Origin: Bathynomus jamesi
Lineage: Eukaryota; Arthropoda; Malacostraca; Isopoda; Cirolanidae
Direction of reading: 5' to 3'
Assembly (NCBI GenBank): GCA_023014485.1
Contig: JAJOZX010003206.1
Location: forward strand, 408,501-472,500
DNA: 64,000 bases
How positions within the stretch are numbered: the stretch's first letter is position 1; each line of letters starts with the position of its first letter. The translations under genes were made by a program, and so were the position numbers. This document shows, piece after piece, positions 1 to 10,388 of the stretch. The notes beneath the pieces are model-generated. The model saw only the letters and a list, made by a program, of their open reading frames with translations, had not been told where the DNA came from and ran no database searches.

Positions 1-1861
1 TAGGACCTGATGCAGCAGAAAGTATTGAGGATTCTAGTATTAAAGAGTTGTGGGCAATAGACACAAAGGTGCTAGGCATTGTTTGGCAGCAAGGAGAGGA
101 CTCGTTTACCTTCAATGGGAAATCCTTAGTAGAGCTGGCTGAGAATGAGACAAGGTGGACAAAACGTACAGCGCTTAGTTTGGCTTCGAAGGTCTTTGAT
201 CCTCTTGGATTCCTGGCTCCATTTGTGAGAAAGTAAACAAATTGGTTTCAGAGCCTCTGGGAAATTGAACTTGGTTGGGACCAAGAGTTACCCGATCATA
301 TGGTGGTGAAGTGGAAATATTGGTTCAAAGAATTGGCACATCTTGGAGGCATTGAAATCCCAAGATGGTACTTTGGAGAATTGAACAATAGTCCAGATAA
401 TTTGGAACTGCACATCTTTTGTGATGCAAGTGAGGAAGCCTATGCAACTTGCATTTATATAAGAGGCACATTTGAAGAGGAAGTAAGTTGCAGGTTAGTT
501 GCTGCAAAGAGCAGAGTAGCACCTATGAAAAGGATTTCTATTCCAAGGTTGGAATTGATAGGTGCAGTCATTGCTAGTCAACTTGCAGTTACAGTGAAAA
601 ACTCTTTGGGCCTTTATGAAATTCCAAGCTATTATTGGACAGACTCCACTATACAGTAGTGCCAATAGGGTGGAGGAAATTCAAGCGTATGCAGATCCAA
701 AGCAATGGAAACACTGTCCAGGCACCCAAAACCCAGCTGATTTACCAACACGAGGAATTTCAGTAAAAGATCATGCACAGTCAAGTTTGTGGTGGAATGG
801 GCCAGAGTGGCTAAAACTTGAAAGTGAAAATTGGCCTTTTAATCAGCCTATTGTAGGAGAACGCCAGGCTGAAGAAGAATGGGTGAGTGAGATGAGAAAA
901 TACACTGTGAACAGCTGTCAAGTTATGCAGCAGGACCCCATAATGAGGCTTGAGGATATTAGCGGTCTGAAAAAGTTGTTAAGAGTGACAGCATGGGTAT
1001 ATAGATTTACAGACAACATTAAGGGAGAAACAAGAAGGGGAGCAATTCTGAACAGTAAGGAGATTCAACAAGCCAGGCACTACTGGGTGGTATACAGTAT
1101 GTGCAGAAGGAAAAAATTTGGTGAAGAGAGAAAATTGCTCACCAGCAGTCCATTACAGGTTCTACCAACACATTCTGCTCTCAAAGGTTTGCGTGTGTTT
1201 TTGGATCAGGATTTATTAAGAGTAGGAGGTAGACTACAGTTTTCTGGACTTCCAGAGGAGAAAAGACATCCAATTTTGCTACCTTCTGGGGGGCACTTTG
1301 TTGAACTTTTGATCCTGGATACGCATAAGTTGTTACATGCTGAAGTTAGAGAAGTGATAATAGAGATCAGACAACAGTTTTGCATTCCCAACATTAGACA
1401 AGTAGACAGAAGTAGTAAAAAAGGTCTTGCATAGATGTGTGGGTTGCAAACGTTGGAGTGCAAATCCTTATCATGAAAGGGGGCTCCACTTCCAAGAGAA
1501 CGGTGTGTCTATACTGACCCACTTGATGTAGTTGGAGTAGACTTTGCGGGTCCAGTCTATGTGTATGAGCAAGGGGAGTCCAACAAAGGTTATATATGTC
1601 TTTTCGACTAGAGCAATCCATTTGGAGTTGGTAAGCAACTTAAGTAGTGATGTATTTCTTTTGGCCTTTAAAAGGTTTGTGAACAGAAGTGGTTTCCCAA
1701 ATAAAATCATATCTGATAATGCAAAAACCTTCAAAAAGGCTGCAAAGGAACTCTAAGAAGTTTAGTCCTTGACTCCTTGCTAAAAGAGGAGGGATTCCAA
1801 GCCTACTTTACACACCATGGGATAGAGTGGGAGTTTATTGTCAATAGAGCACCATGGTGGG
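1..1861 (+). pseudogene. BEL-A pol, first part: RNase H to integrase (broken)
   Basis: This is a decayed BEL/Pao retrotransposon polyprotein read on the plus strand in at least four frames (about 1-236, 300-659, 616-1434, 1544-1861). The start is the end of the reverse transcriptase, with the family's KVFDPLGFLAP-type sequence at 180-230. RNase H follows (HIFCDASEEAYA near 410-450, SIPRLELIGA near 540-570). Next come the linker with NPADLPTRG near 730-770, the integrase zinc-binding part around 1260-1440 and the start of the integrase core (FSTRAIHLELV, then IISDNAKTF with a catalytic Asp, 1590-1730). Breaks include a stop at 234-236 and several frameshifts. The frame is cut at the integrase WW motif by BEL-B and resumes at 11778. 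The 5' half lies outside the window. Confidence 0.85.
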
Positions 1862-2644
1862 TGTGAAAAAACTATATAGGGCTATGGGTTGATTGCCTGA
1901 TACCCTCATCCGTTGGAAATTTCCAGCAGATTTCAGTGGAGAGTTAAACGACAAAAGCCCTATGTTTTTTCGTTAGAGAGTTATGAATATGTAGGTCTTT
2001 AAAGGACCTCTTTATATTTAATTGTTTATGGTAATTTTAGCGTCAGGATTTTAGATGCCTATATGTGAACGAAAAGAAATTGTCCCACCTTATTTTTGCT
2101 GGGCCTTAGTTTGCTTCGATGTAGGGCGTCACGATCGTTTTCGGTGTAGGGCCGCCACGATGGAGTTACGCGATGAGTTAACTTGATGTAATTAATATAG
2201 GCAGTCACAATATAAACACTTGAAGGTATAGGCCTATCCTCTTGTTTTTTTAGTTATTAAGTTTATTATAAGGAATTCACTCAGAACTTTAGGGAAGACA
2301 AAAGCACATCTTCCCTGTTTAAAGCGTTCGCTGCACATAAACAGCTCCGAGAGCTTCGCGTTGTATTTTTCATTATTTGCCGATCTGGCAAAATTTTGTT
2401 TGGTCTACTTCTCTGTGGTAGACTGAACAATAAATTGGGTTTTCTTGTTGCGATGTGAAGCTCGATGCATACATACAGGTTCTTTGTACGTATGGCAATT
2501 ATTTCATTCCCAATAGGCTATGTCGCCAATCCCGAGGCAATTTTGTATAGATATTTAATTCAATTAATTAATAATTTATATTTAATTATGAAATAAAGGT
2601 ACCACATATGATACTATGTTTTGAGCGCGTATAGTTTTTCCATA
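1862..2644 (-). repeat. BEL-B 3' LTR (left copy)
   Basis: This 783-bp copy starts TGTGAAAAAACTATATAGGG on the plus strand and ends TTTTTCCATA. It matches 10389-11772 almost base for base once the 595-bp insert in the right copy is removed. The element lies on the minus strand, so this copy is the 3' LTR. Confidence 0.9.
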
Positions 2645-2917
2645 TACTAGGGGGGGGCCGGAGAAAAATTTGTATGTTATAGATCAAATTTTTTGACAAA
2701 CTGTGTAAAATATGCAAAAATGGATTAAAAGAATGAAGTAGGAATTTAGGAAGAGAAAGGTTACTCAAGACCTATTTAAATATAAAAGTTCAAGAGGCCA
2801 ACTTCTCAAGTTTAGTTAAAGTTATGTCAATCAGTTTGACTCCCTTTAGGTATAGGAAATTTATGGAATTAAAGTAAAGTTATTAAGCATTTTAACTTTG
2901 CTCAATCTGTGTAAGGT
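2645..2917 (-). other. BEL-B 3' untranslated region
   Basis: This gap lies between the 3' LTR and the end of pol. A C-rich run on the minus strand sits next to the LTR (G8 on the plus strand near 2651). BEL-C has a similar GGAGGCCCCGGG stretch at the same place. I see no coding sequence. Confidence 0.5.
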
Positions 2918-4271
2918 TTATAAGTCACCAGTCTTAATTTTTTCTTGTAAAAGTTTTCTGGCTTTCAAAGCAGTCTTTCTTTGAGGCCTGTCTGGTTTAG
3001 TCTGAGTTACATCAGGTACATTGAGAGATTCCTCCCCAATAGTATCCTGATCCATCCTTTGGGGTAATGGTTCTAATTTAGCCCCACACTCCAAAGGATA
3101 TAGTAATGTGATATCTCTGGTGGTTTCACCAGTTGCTGTTTTCAGTTTTACAACCCTGGTAATTTCGTCTTCACCAGTTTTGAGTTCCAAGACTTTTCCC
3201 ATTGACCAATGTTGTCTTGGTGTCTTGTCATGTATCAACACAATGTCCCCAATTTTGACTGAATCATTCCAATTTTGTTTTGTTAATTGTTTGTCTTTCT
3301 CTAAGACTTGTTAAGTATTCTTCTCTCCATTTTGTTATAAATTGAGTTTTGATTTGTGTCAAATGTTGGTATTTTGTGTTGAGTTCTTTGTGTCCTATTA
3401 CCCAATCTGGATCCTCTGTACTGTTATGTTCAGATTCTGGTAACATGTTTACTGTTTCTCCCTTAATTAGGTGGTTTGGTGTGAGAGGTTCTGGCTCATT
3501 AATACCATCTCCCACATAAGTTAATGGTCTGTTGTTGACAACGTTTTCAATTTCTGACAGAATAGTCATGAGTTCAAAAAGTTGTAGATGTTTGGTCCCA
3601 ATAGTCTTTTTAAGGCAGTTCTTTACAGTCTGTATGTTTCTTTCCCAAATGGAACCATACCATGGTGTATTAACAGGAATGTACTTCCAGGTTATATTGT
3701 GTTTGATTAAATGAGTTTGTACTGTTTCACTGTCACAAATCTGATGAATAATTCTTTCACCAGATTTGAAGTATGTGGCATTGTCTGACCATATAGTTTT
3801 GGGTACAGAATTGTGTGCACAAAATCGTCTGAAAGCAGCAATAAAAGCTTCTGCTGTCAGATCTTCTACTATGTCTAGACATATGGCACGTGTGGCAGCA
3901 CAGGTGAAGAGTACAATGTACGCTTTGTATTCCTTTGAATCCATTTTATCTCCAAAACTCACATTTACCGCTCCAGTGTAGTCAATACCCGTGGTTTCAA
4001 ATGGCCGAGTAAATGTTACTCGTTCCACAGGTAGGTCTGGAGGGCTTGGGGTCTTAAAGGGTCGTGAATGGATACGTTTACAAGGAATGCATGTGTTTAA
4101 AATTTTCTTTGTTTCAGTTCTACCCTTTGGTAGCCAGTAAGTTTTTCTCAGCTCCGTCAGGGTTTGTGGGACCCCCATGTGGTGTATTTTGTTGTGGGTA
4201 TCCCTGATGATGAGATTTGTGAAGTGATTCCTCCTCGGAAGAAGAATTGGGTGCTTAGAGTTGTAAGTCAA
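2918..4271 (-). pseudogene. BEL-B integrase and pol C-terminus
   Basis: Two reading frames (4271-3264 and 3241-2918) together encode a BEL integrase. The zinc-binding part (THNKIHHMG, then CIPCKRIH) comes first. The catalytic core shows GIDYTGAV (Asp), IWSDNATYF (Asp) and SIWERNIQTVKNCL (Glu), all as expected. The C-terminal domain includes EPLTPNHLIKG and the LIHDKTPRQHWSMGKV block that ends most BEL polyproteins. The break near 3241-3264 is a frameshift. The copy is close in sequence to the same region of BEL-C. Confidence 0.9.
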
Positions 4272-4293
4272 AGTTGACTTGTTAAGCCTTCCT

Positions 4294-6293
4294 TTACACC
4301 TTATCAGACCCTCTGTATCCAGGTAACAGATTTAGATCCATGACAAGTGAAGGAATTCCTTTGTTTAATGTGTTACTGGACCTAAGATACTTCAACTCCT
4401 TGTCAAATTCTGAAGCTTGTATCTGTTTGAGCCAGTGTTTTGTTGCAGTTTCTGTTAAGTTAGAAAAGGCCTTCTGAGGACAGTGTTTGAGAAGGTAGCT
4501 ATTGACAAACTTGCAGCAATAGACTGTAATTCTCAAGAGTTTGTTGAGGTCTGAATAATGTTTATAGTCAAATATAGGTTTGTCCTCAGTGATCTTTTCA
4601 GTTGTCGTAGAGTTGAGTGTGAGGTTAACTACTTTGGCTGGCCAAAGATCCTCACATGTTAGCCATTCAGGCCCTTCATACCAGATTTTTTGTTTTCAAC
4701 AGTTTGTAAGAGAGCCCTCTTGTCAAAAAGTCTGCAGGATTCTCTTTTGTTTTTGTACCTAAATTTGATACCAAGGGATGTGTTTGCAGTTTTGATTTCT
4801 GTTAGTCTGTTTTTCACAAATATGTTTTTGCAAGAAGTTGTATCTGTGTTGGTCACCCATGTTAGACAAATTTGACTGTCTGTCCATAAGTAAATGTCTG
4901 TTATGTCAACTTCTTTATACACTTGTGAGAGAAAGTCTGCTGTTTTAACTCCCAATGAGACAGCTAATAATTCAAGTTGTGGTACAGTTTTCTTTTGGTT
5001 TAAGGGTGCCACTTTTGCCTTTGAATAAACCAAGTTACTTTCATTTTCACTTGTTAAATAGGCACAACACCCGTAAGCTTGTGTGCTGGCATCTGTAAAA
5101 ATGTGTAGTGTTTGAGATTTCAATCTGTAGCCAGCACATCTTGGTACGTAGATGTCTTGAACTTTGTTTAAGTCTGCGGCTAATTTTTTCCAATGAAGTT
5201 GGTCTTCCACTGAAAGTGGTTCATCCCAATCAATTTTCTTTTTCCATAAGTCTTGCAAAAGGATTTTGGATCTTATGGTTGCTGGTAAATATAATCCAAT
5301 GGGGTCAAAAATTTTGGATGATTCTGAAAGCACTTGTCTTTTTGTATTGGCATTTGGATTTAAGTTATAACTCTTTGTGCAAAGAGTGTCATCGTGTTCG
5401 GAATTCTGTTTTAAAAACCAAAGCATTCCAAGTGTTTTTGTGTAATTGTTTGGTTCAATGTTCCCATTGTTGTCTTTTGTTATTTGTTCATTTAATTTAG
5501 GAGAATTAGAAACCCACTCTCTTAGTCCAAAATTTCCTTGCTTCATTATGGGTTGTGACATTTGGTAAATTTCAAGCAATTCCTCTTCAGTTACAGTGGA
5601 ACCAATGAGGTTATCCACATAAAAATTTTGTTTTAAAAACTGAACTGTTAAGTCCTCTTGAAATAAGTTTAGGTGGTTTTTAATTGTTAAAGCAAGAATA
5701 CTTGGAGAACAATTTGCTCCAAAAATAATTACTTTAAATCTGTAGGTTTTGAAACCTTTGTTAAAGTCATGTGGATCATTAAACCACAAAAACCTGAGAT
5801 GATTTTTATCATACTCAAGCTTCAAATTTATACAGAGGAATGCTTTTTCTATGTCACTTTGTACTGCATAATTGTCTAAACGGAAGCAAAGGAGAATTTT
5901 TACAAGATCTGAGACAAGGTTTGGGCCTTCCATGAGACAATCATTTAAACTAACAGAATTTGTGTCTTTTAAACTACAGTTGTATACTACTCTTAGTTTA
6001 GTTGTGGATGAGTCTTCTCTGTAAACTCCCCTGTGTGTTAAATAATGACAACCTCGTTTTTTAAAGGGTTCATCAGTAACTTCTTCAATGAAGCCCCTTT
6101 CTATTTGTTCTTTGAATAGTTGTTGTATTGTTTAAAAGATTGTCATTTTTAAGTTTTCTGTAATTTTTTACAGATGTGCCTTAGCTACTTTCAAATTGTC
6201 CATTATTTCTGGACAAGGTGTTTTCCAAGGCAGCTCCACATAGTATTGATTGTCTCTGTGTTGTTTGGTTAAAGAGTTTGTACTGTATTCAAA
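4294..6293 (-). pseudogene. BEL-B reverse transcriptase and RNase H (broken)
   Basis: Minus-strand frames 5933-4659 and 4536-4294, with extra coding traces up to about 6293, carry the BEL reverse transcriptase. They show QSDIEKAF with a catalytic Asp and FYVDNLIGS at the position of the usual YxDD box, so the second Asp is Asn here. RNase H follows (IFTDASTQAYG, VPQLELLA, LWTDSQICL). Frameshifts lie near 5933-5940, 4659 and 4540. Upstream of 6293 the gag/protease part is missing and a tandem array begins. Confidence 0.88.
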
Positions 6294-6299
6294 CCTCCT

Positions 6300-6400
6300 A
6301 CCACTTCAGACTAGTCAATACCCGTAGTTTTAGTGGAGTAAATGTTACTCCTTCACAGGTAGATCTGGAGGGCTTGGGGCTTTGAATCCTGTACTGTTTT
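6300..6400 (-). pseudogene. Duplicated scrap of BEL-B integrase
   Basis: The bases around 6310-6385 (GTCAATACCCGTAGTTTTAG, then the CTGGAGGGCTTGGGG block) repeat the integrase segment at about 3981-4067 with substitutions. This is a displaced second copy of the element's own integrase, directly next to the first tandem array. Confidence 0.75.
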
Positions 6401-6410
6401 TGTATTGTTT

Positions 6411-6640
6411 GGCCTATGGCCAAGGGAGGCCACAAGACCCCTGTTGTTTGGTCTCTGGCCAAAGGAGGCCACAAGACCCTTGTTGTTTGGTCTCTGGCCA
6501 AAGGAGGCCACAAGACCCTTGTTGTTTGGTCTCTGGCCAAGGGAGGCCACAAGACCCTTGTTGTTTGGTCTCTGGCCAAAGGAGGCCACAAGACCCATGT
6601 TGTTTGGTCTCTGGCCAAGGGAGGCCACAAGACCCTTGTT
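6411..6640. repeat. 39-bp tandem array, 6 copies
   Basis: Six head-to-tail copies of a 39-bp unit containing GGCCACAAGACCCTTGTTG and GTTTGGTCTCTGGCCAA. Thirty-nine is a multiple of three, so all frames can stay open on both strands; those open frames are products of periodicity. The array replaces the expected gag region of BEL-B. Confidence 0.93.
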
Positions 6641-7460
6641 GAATAGGTTGGGCTATGGCAAAGTGAGACCATCAGCCCCTTCATGAATATGTTGGGCTAT
6701 GGCCAAGGTTAGGCCATCAGGCGTTTGATGAATTTGTTGGGCTATGGCCAAGGGTAGGCCATCAGCCGTTTGATGAATTTGTTGGGCTGGCCAAGGTAGG
6801 CCAAGGCCCTTTGATGATTTGTTGGGCTATGGCCAAGGGTAGGCCATCAGCCCTTTTGATGAATTTGTTGGGCTATGGCCAAGGTAGGCCATCAGCCCTT
6901 TGATGAATTTGTTGGGCTATGGCCAAGGTAGGCCAAGGCCCTTTGATGATTTGTTGGGCTATGGCCAAGGTAGGCCATCAGCCCTTTTGATGAATTTGTT
7001 GGGCTATGGCCAAGGTAGGCCAAGTCCCTTTGATGATTTGTTGGGCTATGGCCAAGGGTAGGCCATCAGCCCTTTTGATGAATTTGTTGGGCTATGGCCA
7101 AGGTAGGCCATCAACCCTTTTGATGAATTTGTTGGGCTATGGCCAAGGTAGGCCAAGGCCCTTTGATGATTTGTTGGGCTATGGCCAAGGTAGGCCAAGG
7201 CCCTTTGATGATTTGTTGGGCTATGGCCAAGGTAGGCCAAGGCCTTTTGATGATTTGTTGGGCTATGGCCAAGGTAGGCCATCAGCCCTTTGATGATTTG
7301 TTGGGCTATGGCCAAGGGTAGGCCATCAGCCGTTTGATGAATTTGTTGGGCTATGGCCAAGGTAGGCCAAGTCCCTTTGATGATTTGTTGGGCTATGGCC
7401 AAGGTAGGCCAAGGCCCTTTGAAATAGTAGTTTGGGCTATGGCCAAAGTAGCCATAAAAC
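6641..7460. repeat. 42-46-bp tandem array, about 19 copies
   Basis: About 19 copies of a unit with TTGTTGGGCTATGGCCAAGG, TAGGCCA and CCCTTTGATGA, with lengths from 40 to 47 bp. The GGCCAA core is shared with the 39-bp array on its left, so the two may have grown from one seed. Subtypes (GATGATTTG and GATGAATTT variants) alternate, which suggests rounds of local duplication. Confidence 0.93.
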
Positions 7461-7504
7461 CCTTTAGAGTAGAGTAGTTTGTTTGTATGTGTCACTGTCT
7501 AACC

Positions 7505-7877
7505 CAGTGGTTCCCAACCTGGGGTCCCCGGACCCCTGGGGGTCCGCGAAGGTAGTACTGGGGGTCCGTGAGCTTTCAATATTTCGAGAGGCTCCAATGG
7601 AAATCGTACATTTACCCACGATAAGGGCGCTTAGGCTAAAATTTCAAGTTTCCTTGCTCTTGGCTGGAATTATTAATACTTTTTTTAATAGGCTGTATTT
7701 TAATTGCATACTCTCTTATATGTCCTTTATTTGATAGTGAAAAATTAGAAAACTAGTTAATTATTAGTTAATAAAAACAGTTTGTTTGGTAGAAGGAATC
7801 TTTCAAAAACATGGGGTCCGTGGGAAAAAAATAAAAATAAAAGGGGTCCTTTGTGGTGAAAAGGTAGGGAACCACTG
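7505..7877. mobile_element. hAT-type MITE, 373 bp
   Basis: Terminal inverted repeats begin CAGTGGTTCCCAACC and end GGGAACCACTG. The perfect 8-bp duplication GTCTAACC lies at 7497-7504 and 7878-7885. The CAGTGGTTCCCA start and 8-bp TSD are hallmarks of hAT non-autonomous elements. There is no coding capacity. It splits the degraded integrase copy in BEL-B. Confidence 0.93.
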
Positions 7878-7885
7878 GTCTAACC

Positions 7886-8410
7886 ATATAATTTTTGGTA
7901 CAAAATTATGTGCACAGAATCAGAGTGCAGCAATAAAAGCTTTTACTCTCCGATCCTTGGTTATGTTTAGACAGGTTGTTGTGTTTGAGACACATGGAAA
8001 GAGTAGTGTGTGTGTGTGTGTGACTGTGTGTGTGTGTGTTGCATTCCTCCGAATCCAGTTGGTCTTCAAAACTTGGATTCACCACTCCAATGAAGTCAAT
8101 ACCCGTAGTTATGAATGAGTAAATGTTGTGTATCCTACAGGTAGGTCTGGAAGGTTTGGGGTTTTGAAGGAATCCAATCTATTTGCAAGGAATGTATGTG
8201 TCTGTTGATGAAATCTGTTGTGATTCTTCCTTTAAAAGAAGAATTGGATGTTTGGAGTCGTATGTATATATTTATATACTGTACCGTACGTATGTGTGTA
8301 AATGTGTATTTTGTCATAGGGTTTTATTTTTGGGTTTTGTGTTAGGTTAACCAATTTGGTTGAGTAAAGATCCTCAAATGTTGCATTTGAGACCTTTATA
8401 TCAAGCCTTG
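7886..8410 (-). pseudogene. Second, degraded copy of BEL-B integrase and linker
   Basis: On the minus strand this stretch resembles 3785-4110 of the same element (GTGCACAGAATC, AGCAATAAAAGC, GTCAATACCCGTAG, GGTAGGTCTGGA) and then the linker near 4617-4680 (AAAGATCCTCA). It has many indels and a (TG)n microsatellite at about 8006-8039. It is a diverged partial duplication of pol inside the element, not a working gene. Confidence 0.75.
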
Positions 8411-8417
8411 TCTGTTT

Positions 8418-8720
8418 TATGCCTATATGTCAAATAGGACTTAGAGTGTGTTGGCCTATATGTCAAATAGGACTTGGAATGTGTTGGCCTATATGTCAAA
8501 TAGGACTTGGAATGTGTTGGCCTATATGTCAAATAGGACTTGGAATGTGTTGGCCTATATGTCAAATAGGACTTGGAATAAATAGGTTGCGCCTATATGT
8601 CAAATAGGACTTGGAAATAGGTTGCGCCTATATGTCAAATAGGACTTTGAATAGGTTGCGCCTATATGTCAAATAGGACTTGGAATAGGCTGCGCCTATA
8701 TGTCAAATAGGACTTGGAAT
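8418..8720. repeat. 33-bp tandem array, 9 copies
   Basis: Nine copies of a unit with CCTATATGTCAAATAGGACT, mostly 33 bp apart and then 33-37 bp where a GGTTGCG variant takes over. As in the two arrays to the left, the main period is a multiple of three, giving spurious open frames. Confidence 0.93.
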
Positions 8721-8752
8721 GGGGTTACGAATAGGTGTTAGGTGGGTGTAGG

Positions 8753-9304
8753 CAGTGCTGTAGTGCTGTGGGAACGCGTGGGAACGGCGTTCCCTTACTT
8801 TTTTTGGTAGACGGACGGCGTTCCCTCACTATTTCAAATAAATCCGAACTTTCAAATCTCTAACGTCATGAAATTTTAATTCCCACCCCTAGAAGAAATA
8901 TGAGAAAGAATCATTAACTGCTTCATTTCTTTTAGCTTCGACTGAGGCAATGCTAGCCTATAAAGATCTGGTGAAACAGTCACCACGGCGTACCAGTTGT
9001 TAACTTTTTTTTAGTTAATCATTCCAGTTGTTAGCTATGTTTATTGATCGTACTGGATGTCGTATATCTAATGACACTGGAAATACTGCATCTTCAACCT
9101 TGGAATATATCCTAATATCCAGTGCATATGACCTCAAAATATCCCTGAAATTGGTGAGATTTCAAAAGATTTCCCGGGGGGCTTACAGTGCCCCCGGACC
9201 CCCAGCTGTATGGGCTCGCCGCGCTCGCCATTGTCCCCCCCCCGCATCTGAGTAACACTTTCAAAATGCGTTCCCTCACTTCTTTATTTAGCACTACACC
9301 ACTG
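8753..9304. mobile_element. hAT-type MITE, 552 bp
   Basis: Inverted ends CAGTGCTGTAGTGCT and AGCACTACACCACTG are flanked by the perfect 8-bp duplication GGTGTAGG (8745-8752 and 9305-9312). Subterminal GGGAACGC-type motifs recur at both ends. No transposase remnant is visible. Confidence 0.92.
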
Positions 9305-9431
9305 GGTGTAGGTTTGAATTCGTGCAATTGCTTTAGGTCTTTGTGATGTTACAGTTCTGAGTCGAATTTTGTGATGTTAATGAGTCTTATGAGTAAGTTA
9401 AATTGCTGAAATAAATTTTATAACCTACACC

Positions 9432-9887
9432 CAGTGGCGGATCTACTATGAAACTAATGAAGCTTAAGCTTCAGGGCCCCTAATCCAGGACGGGCCCTGA
9501 AGCAACTTTTTTTTTAATGAGTGAATTTTTCAACAAAATCGATGGAGTATTTTTAAGTGTTTGTTATTAAAATAAGGCTATTTTAGTGATAGAATCATAA
9601 GCCAATGGGTTGAAGTACTTAATATTGACCTTAGAATATGCTCTAATACCCATTTCATATGGCCTCAAAATGCCCCTGTAATTGGTCAAATTTCAAAATT
9701 TTCTCGGGGGCTTGCAGCGCCCGAACCCCCAGCTGTATGGGCTCGCTGAGCTCGCCAGAATCTATTCAAGGGCAAGGGCAGCAAGCCCCTTTGAACCTTG
9801 TTGGATGTTGCCCTATTGTTGCTGGTTGCGAAGGGGCCCCCATAACAGTTCAAGCTTCAGGGTCCCAAAAATGTAGGTCCGCCACTG
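9432..9887. mobile_element. hAT-type MITE, 456 bp
   Basis: Ends CAGTGGCGGATCTA and TAGGTCCGCCACTG are flanked by the perfect 8-bp duplication CCTACACC (9424-9431 and 9888-9895). A GCTTCAGGGCCC block recurs near both ends. It is non-coding. Confidence 0.93.
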
Positions 9888-9895
9888 CCTACACC

Positions 9896-10388
9896 ACAGG
9901 TTGAATTATAAATTTAGTGTTTTTAGTTAGGATAGGTCTTGAGTGTAAAGAGTAAGGCCTACTTTAAGAGGTAGGCCTATTATGTAAGGTAAAGTTAGGT
10001 GGGCCTACTAAATAGGCATATTTTGTGGGCCTACTAAGTAGGCTTATGTTGGGGCCTATTATTTGATATTACCTTAAATGAGTTAAGCCTGTTAAATTAA
10101 CAAGGCTTTGTTTTGAGTTTGAAGAGTAGGACCTATTAAATAGGCTTAATGTTGTGGGCCTATTTTTTATAGGACCTAAAATGAGTTATGCCTGTTAAAT
10201 GAACAAGCCTTTGTTTTCGGTTAGTGTAAAGGTAAAGGGATCGGTTCCCAGTTGCATAAGCCACCATATGAAAAAACTATAGTGGGGTTATGGTTGAAAT
10301 TGGGGTTAGGCCTAATGAGCTAAGCCTAGCCACTGTGTGTTGTTAGTGTAAATTTTAGAGGGGTCAGTTCCCCACACACAGGCCACCA
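9896..10388 (-). other. BEL-B 5' leader with degenerate AGGCCTA repeats and PBS
   Basis: In element orientation this is the leader just inside the 5' LTR. It is rich in short GGCCTA/TAGGCC repeats. On the minus strand the LTR is followed at once by TGGTGGCCTGTGTG. BEL-C has TGGTGGCCCGTGTTGGG at the same place, so this is the likely primer binding site. I cannot name the tRNA. Confidence 0.6.

Noticed and set aside
6298..6690. Open frames on both strands over the 39-bp array
   Set aside because: The frames stay open only because the period is a multiple of three; the same unit is open in several frames on both strands and has no start context or domain.
7006..7495. Open frames over the 42-46-bp array, and the idea of a CRISPR-like array
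   Set aside because: Units abut without unique spacers and vary in length; the setting is inside a retrotransposon in a eukaryotic genome.
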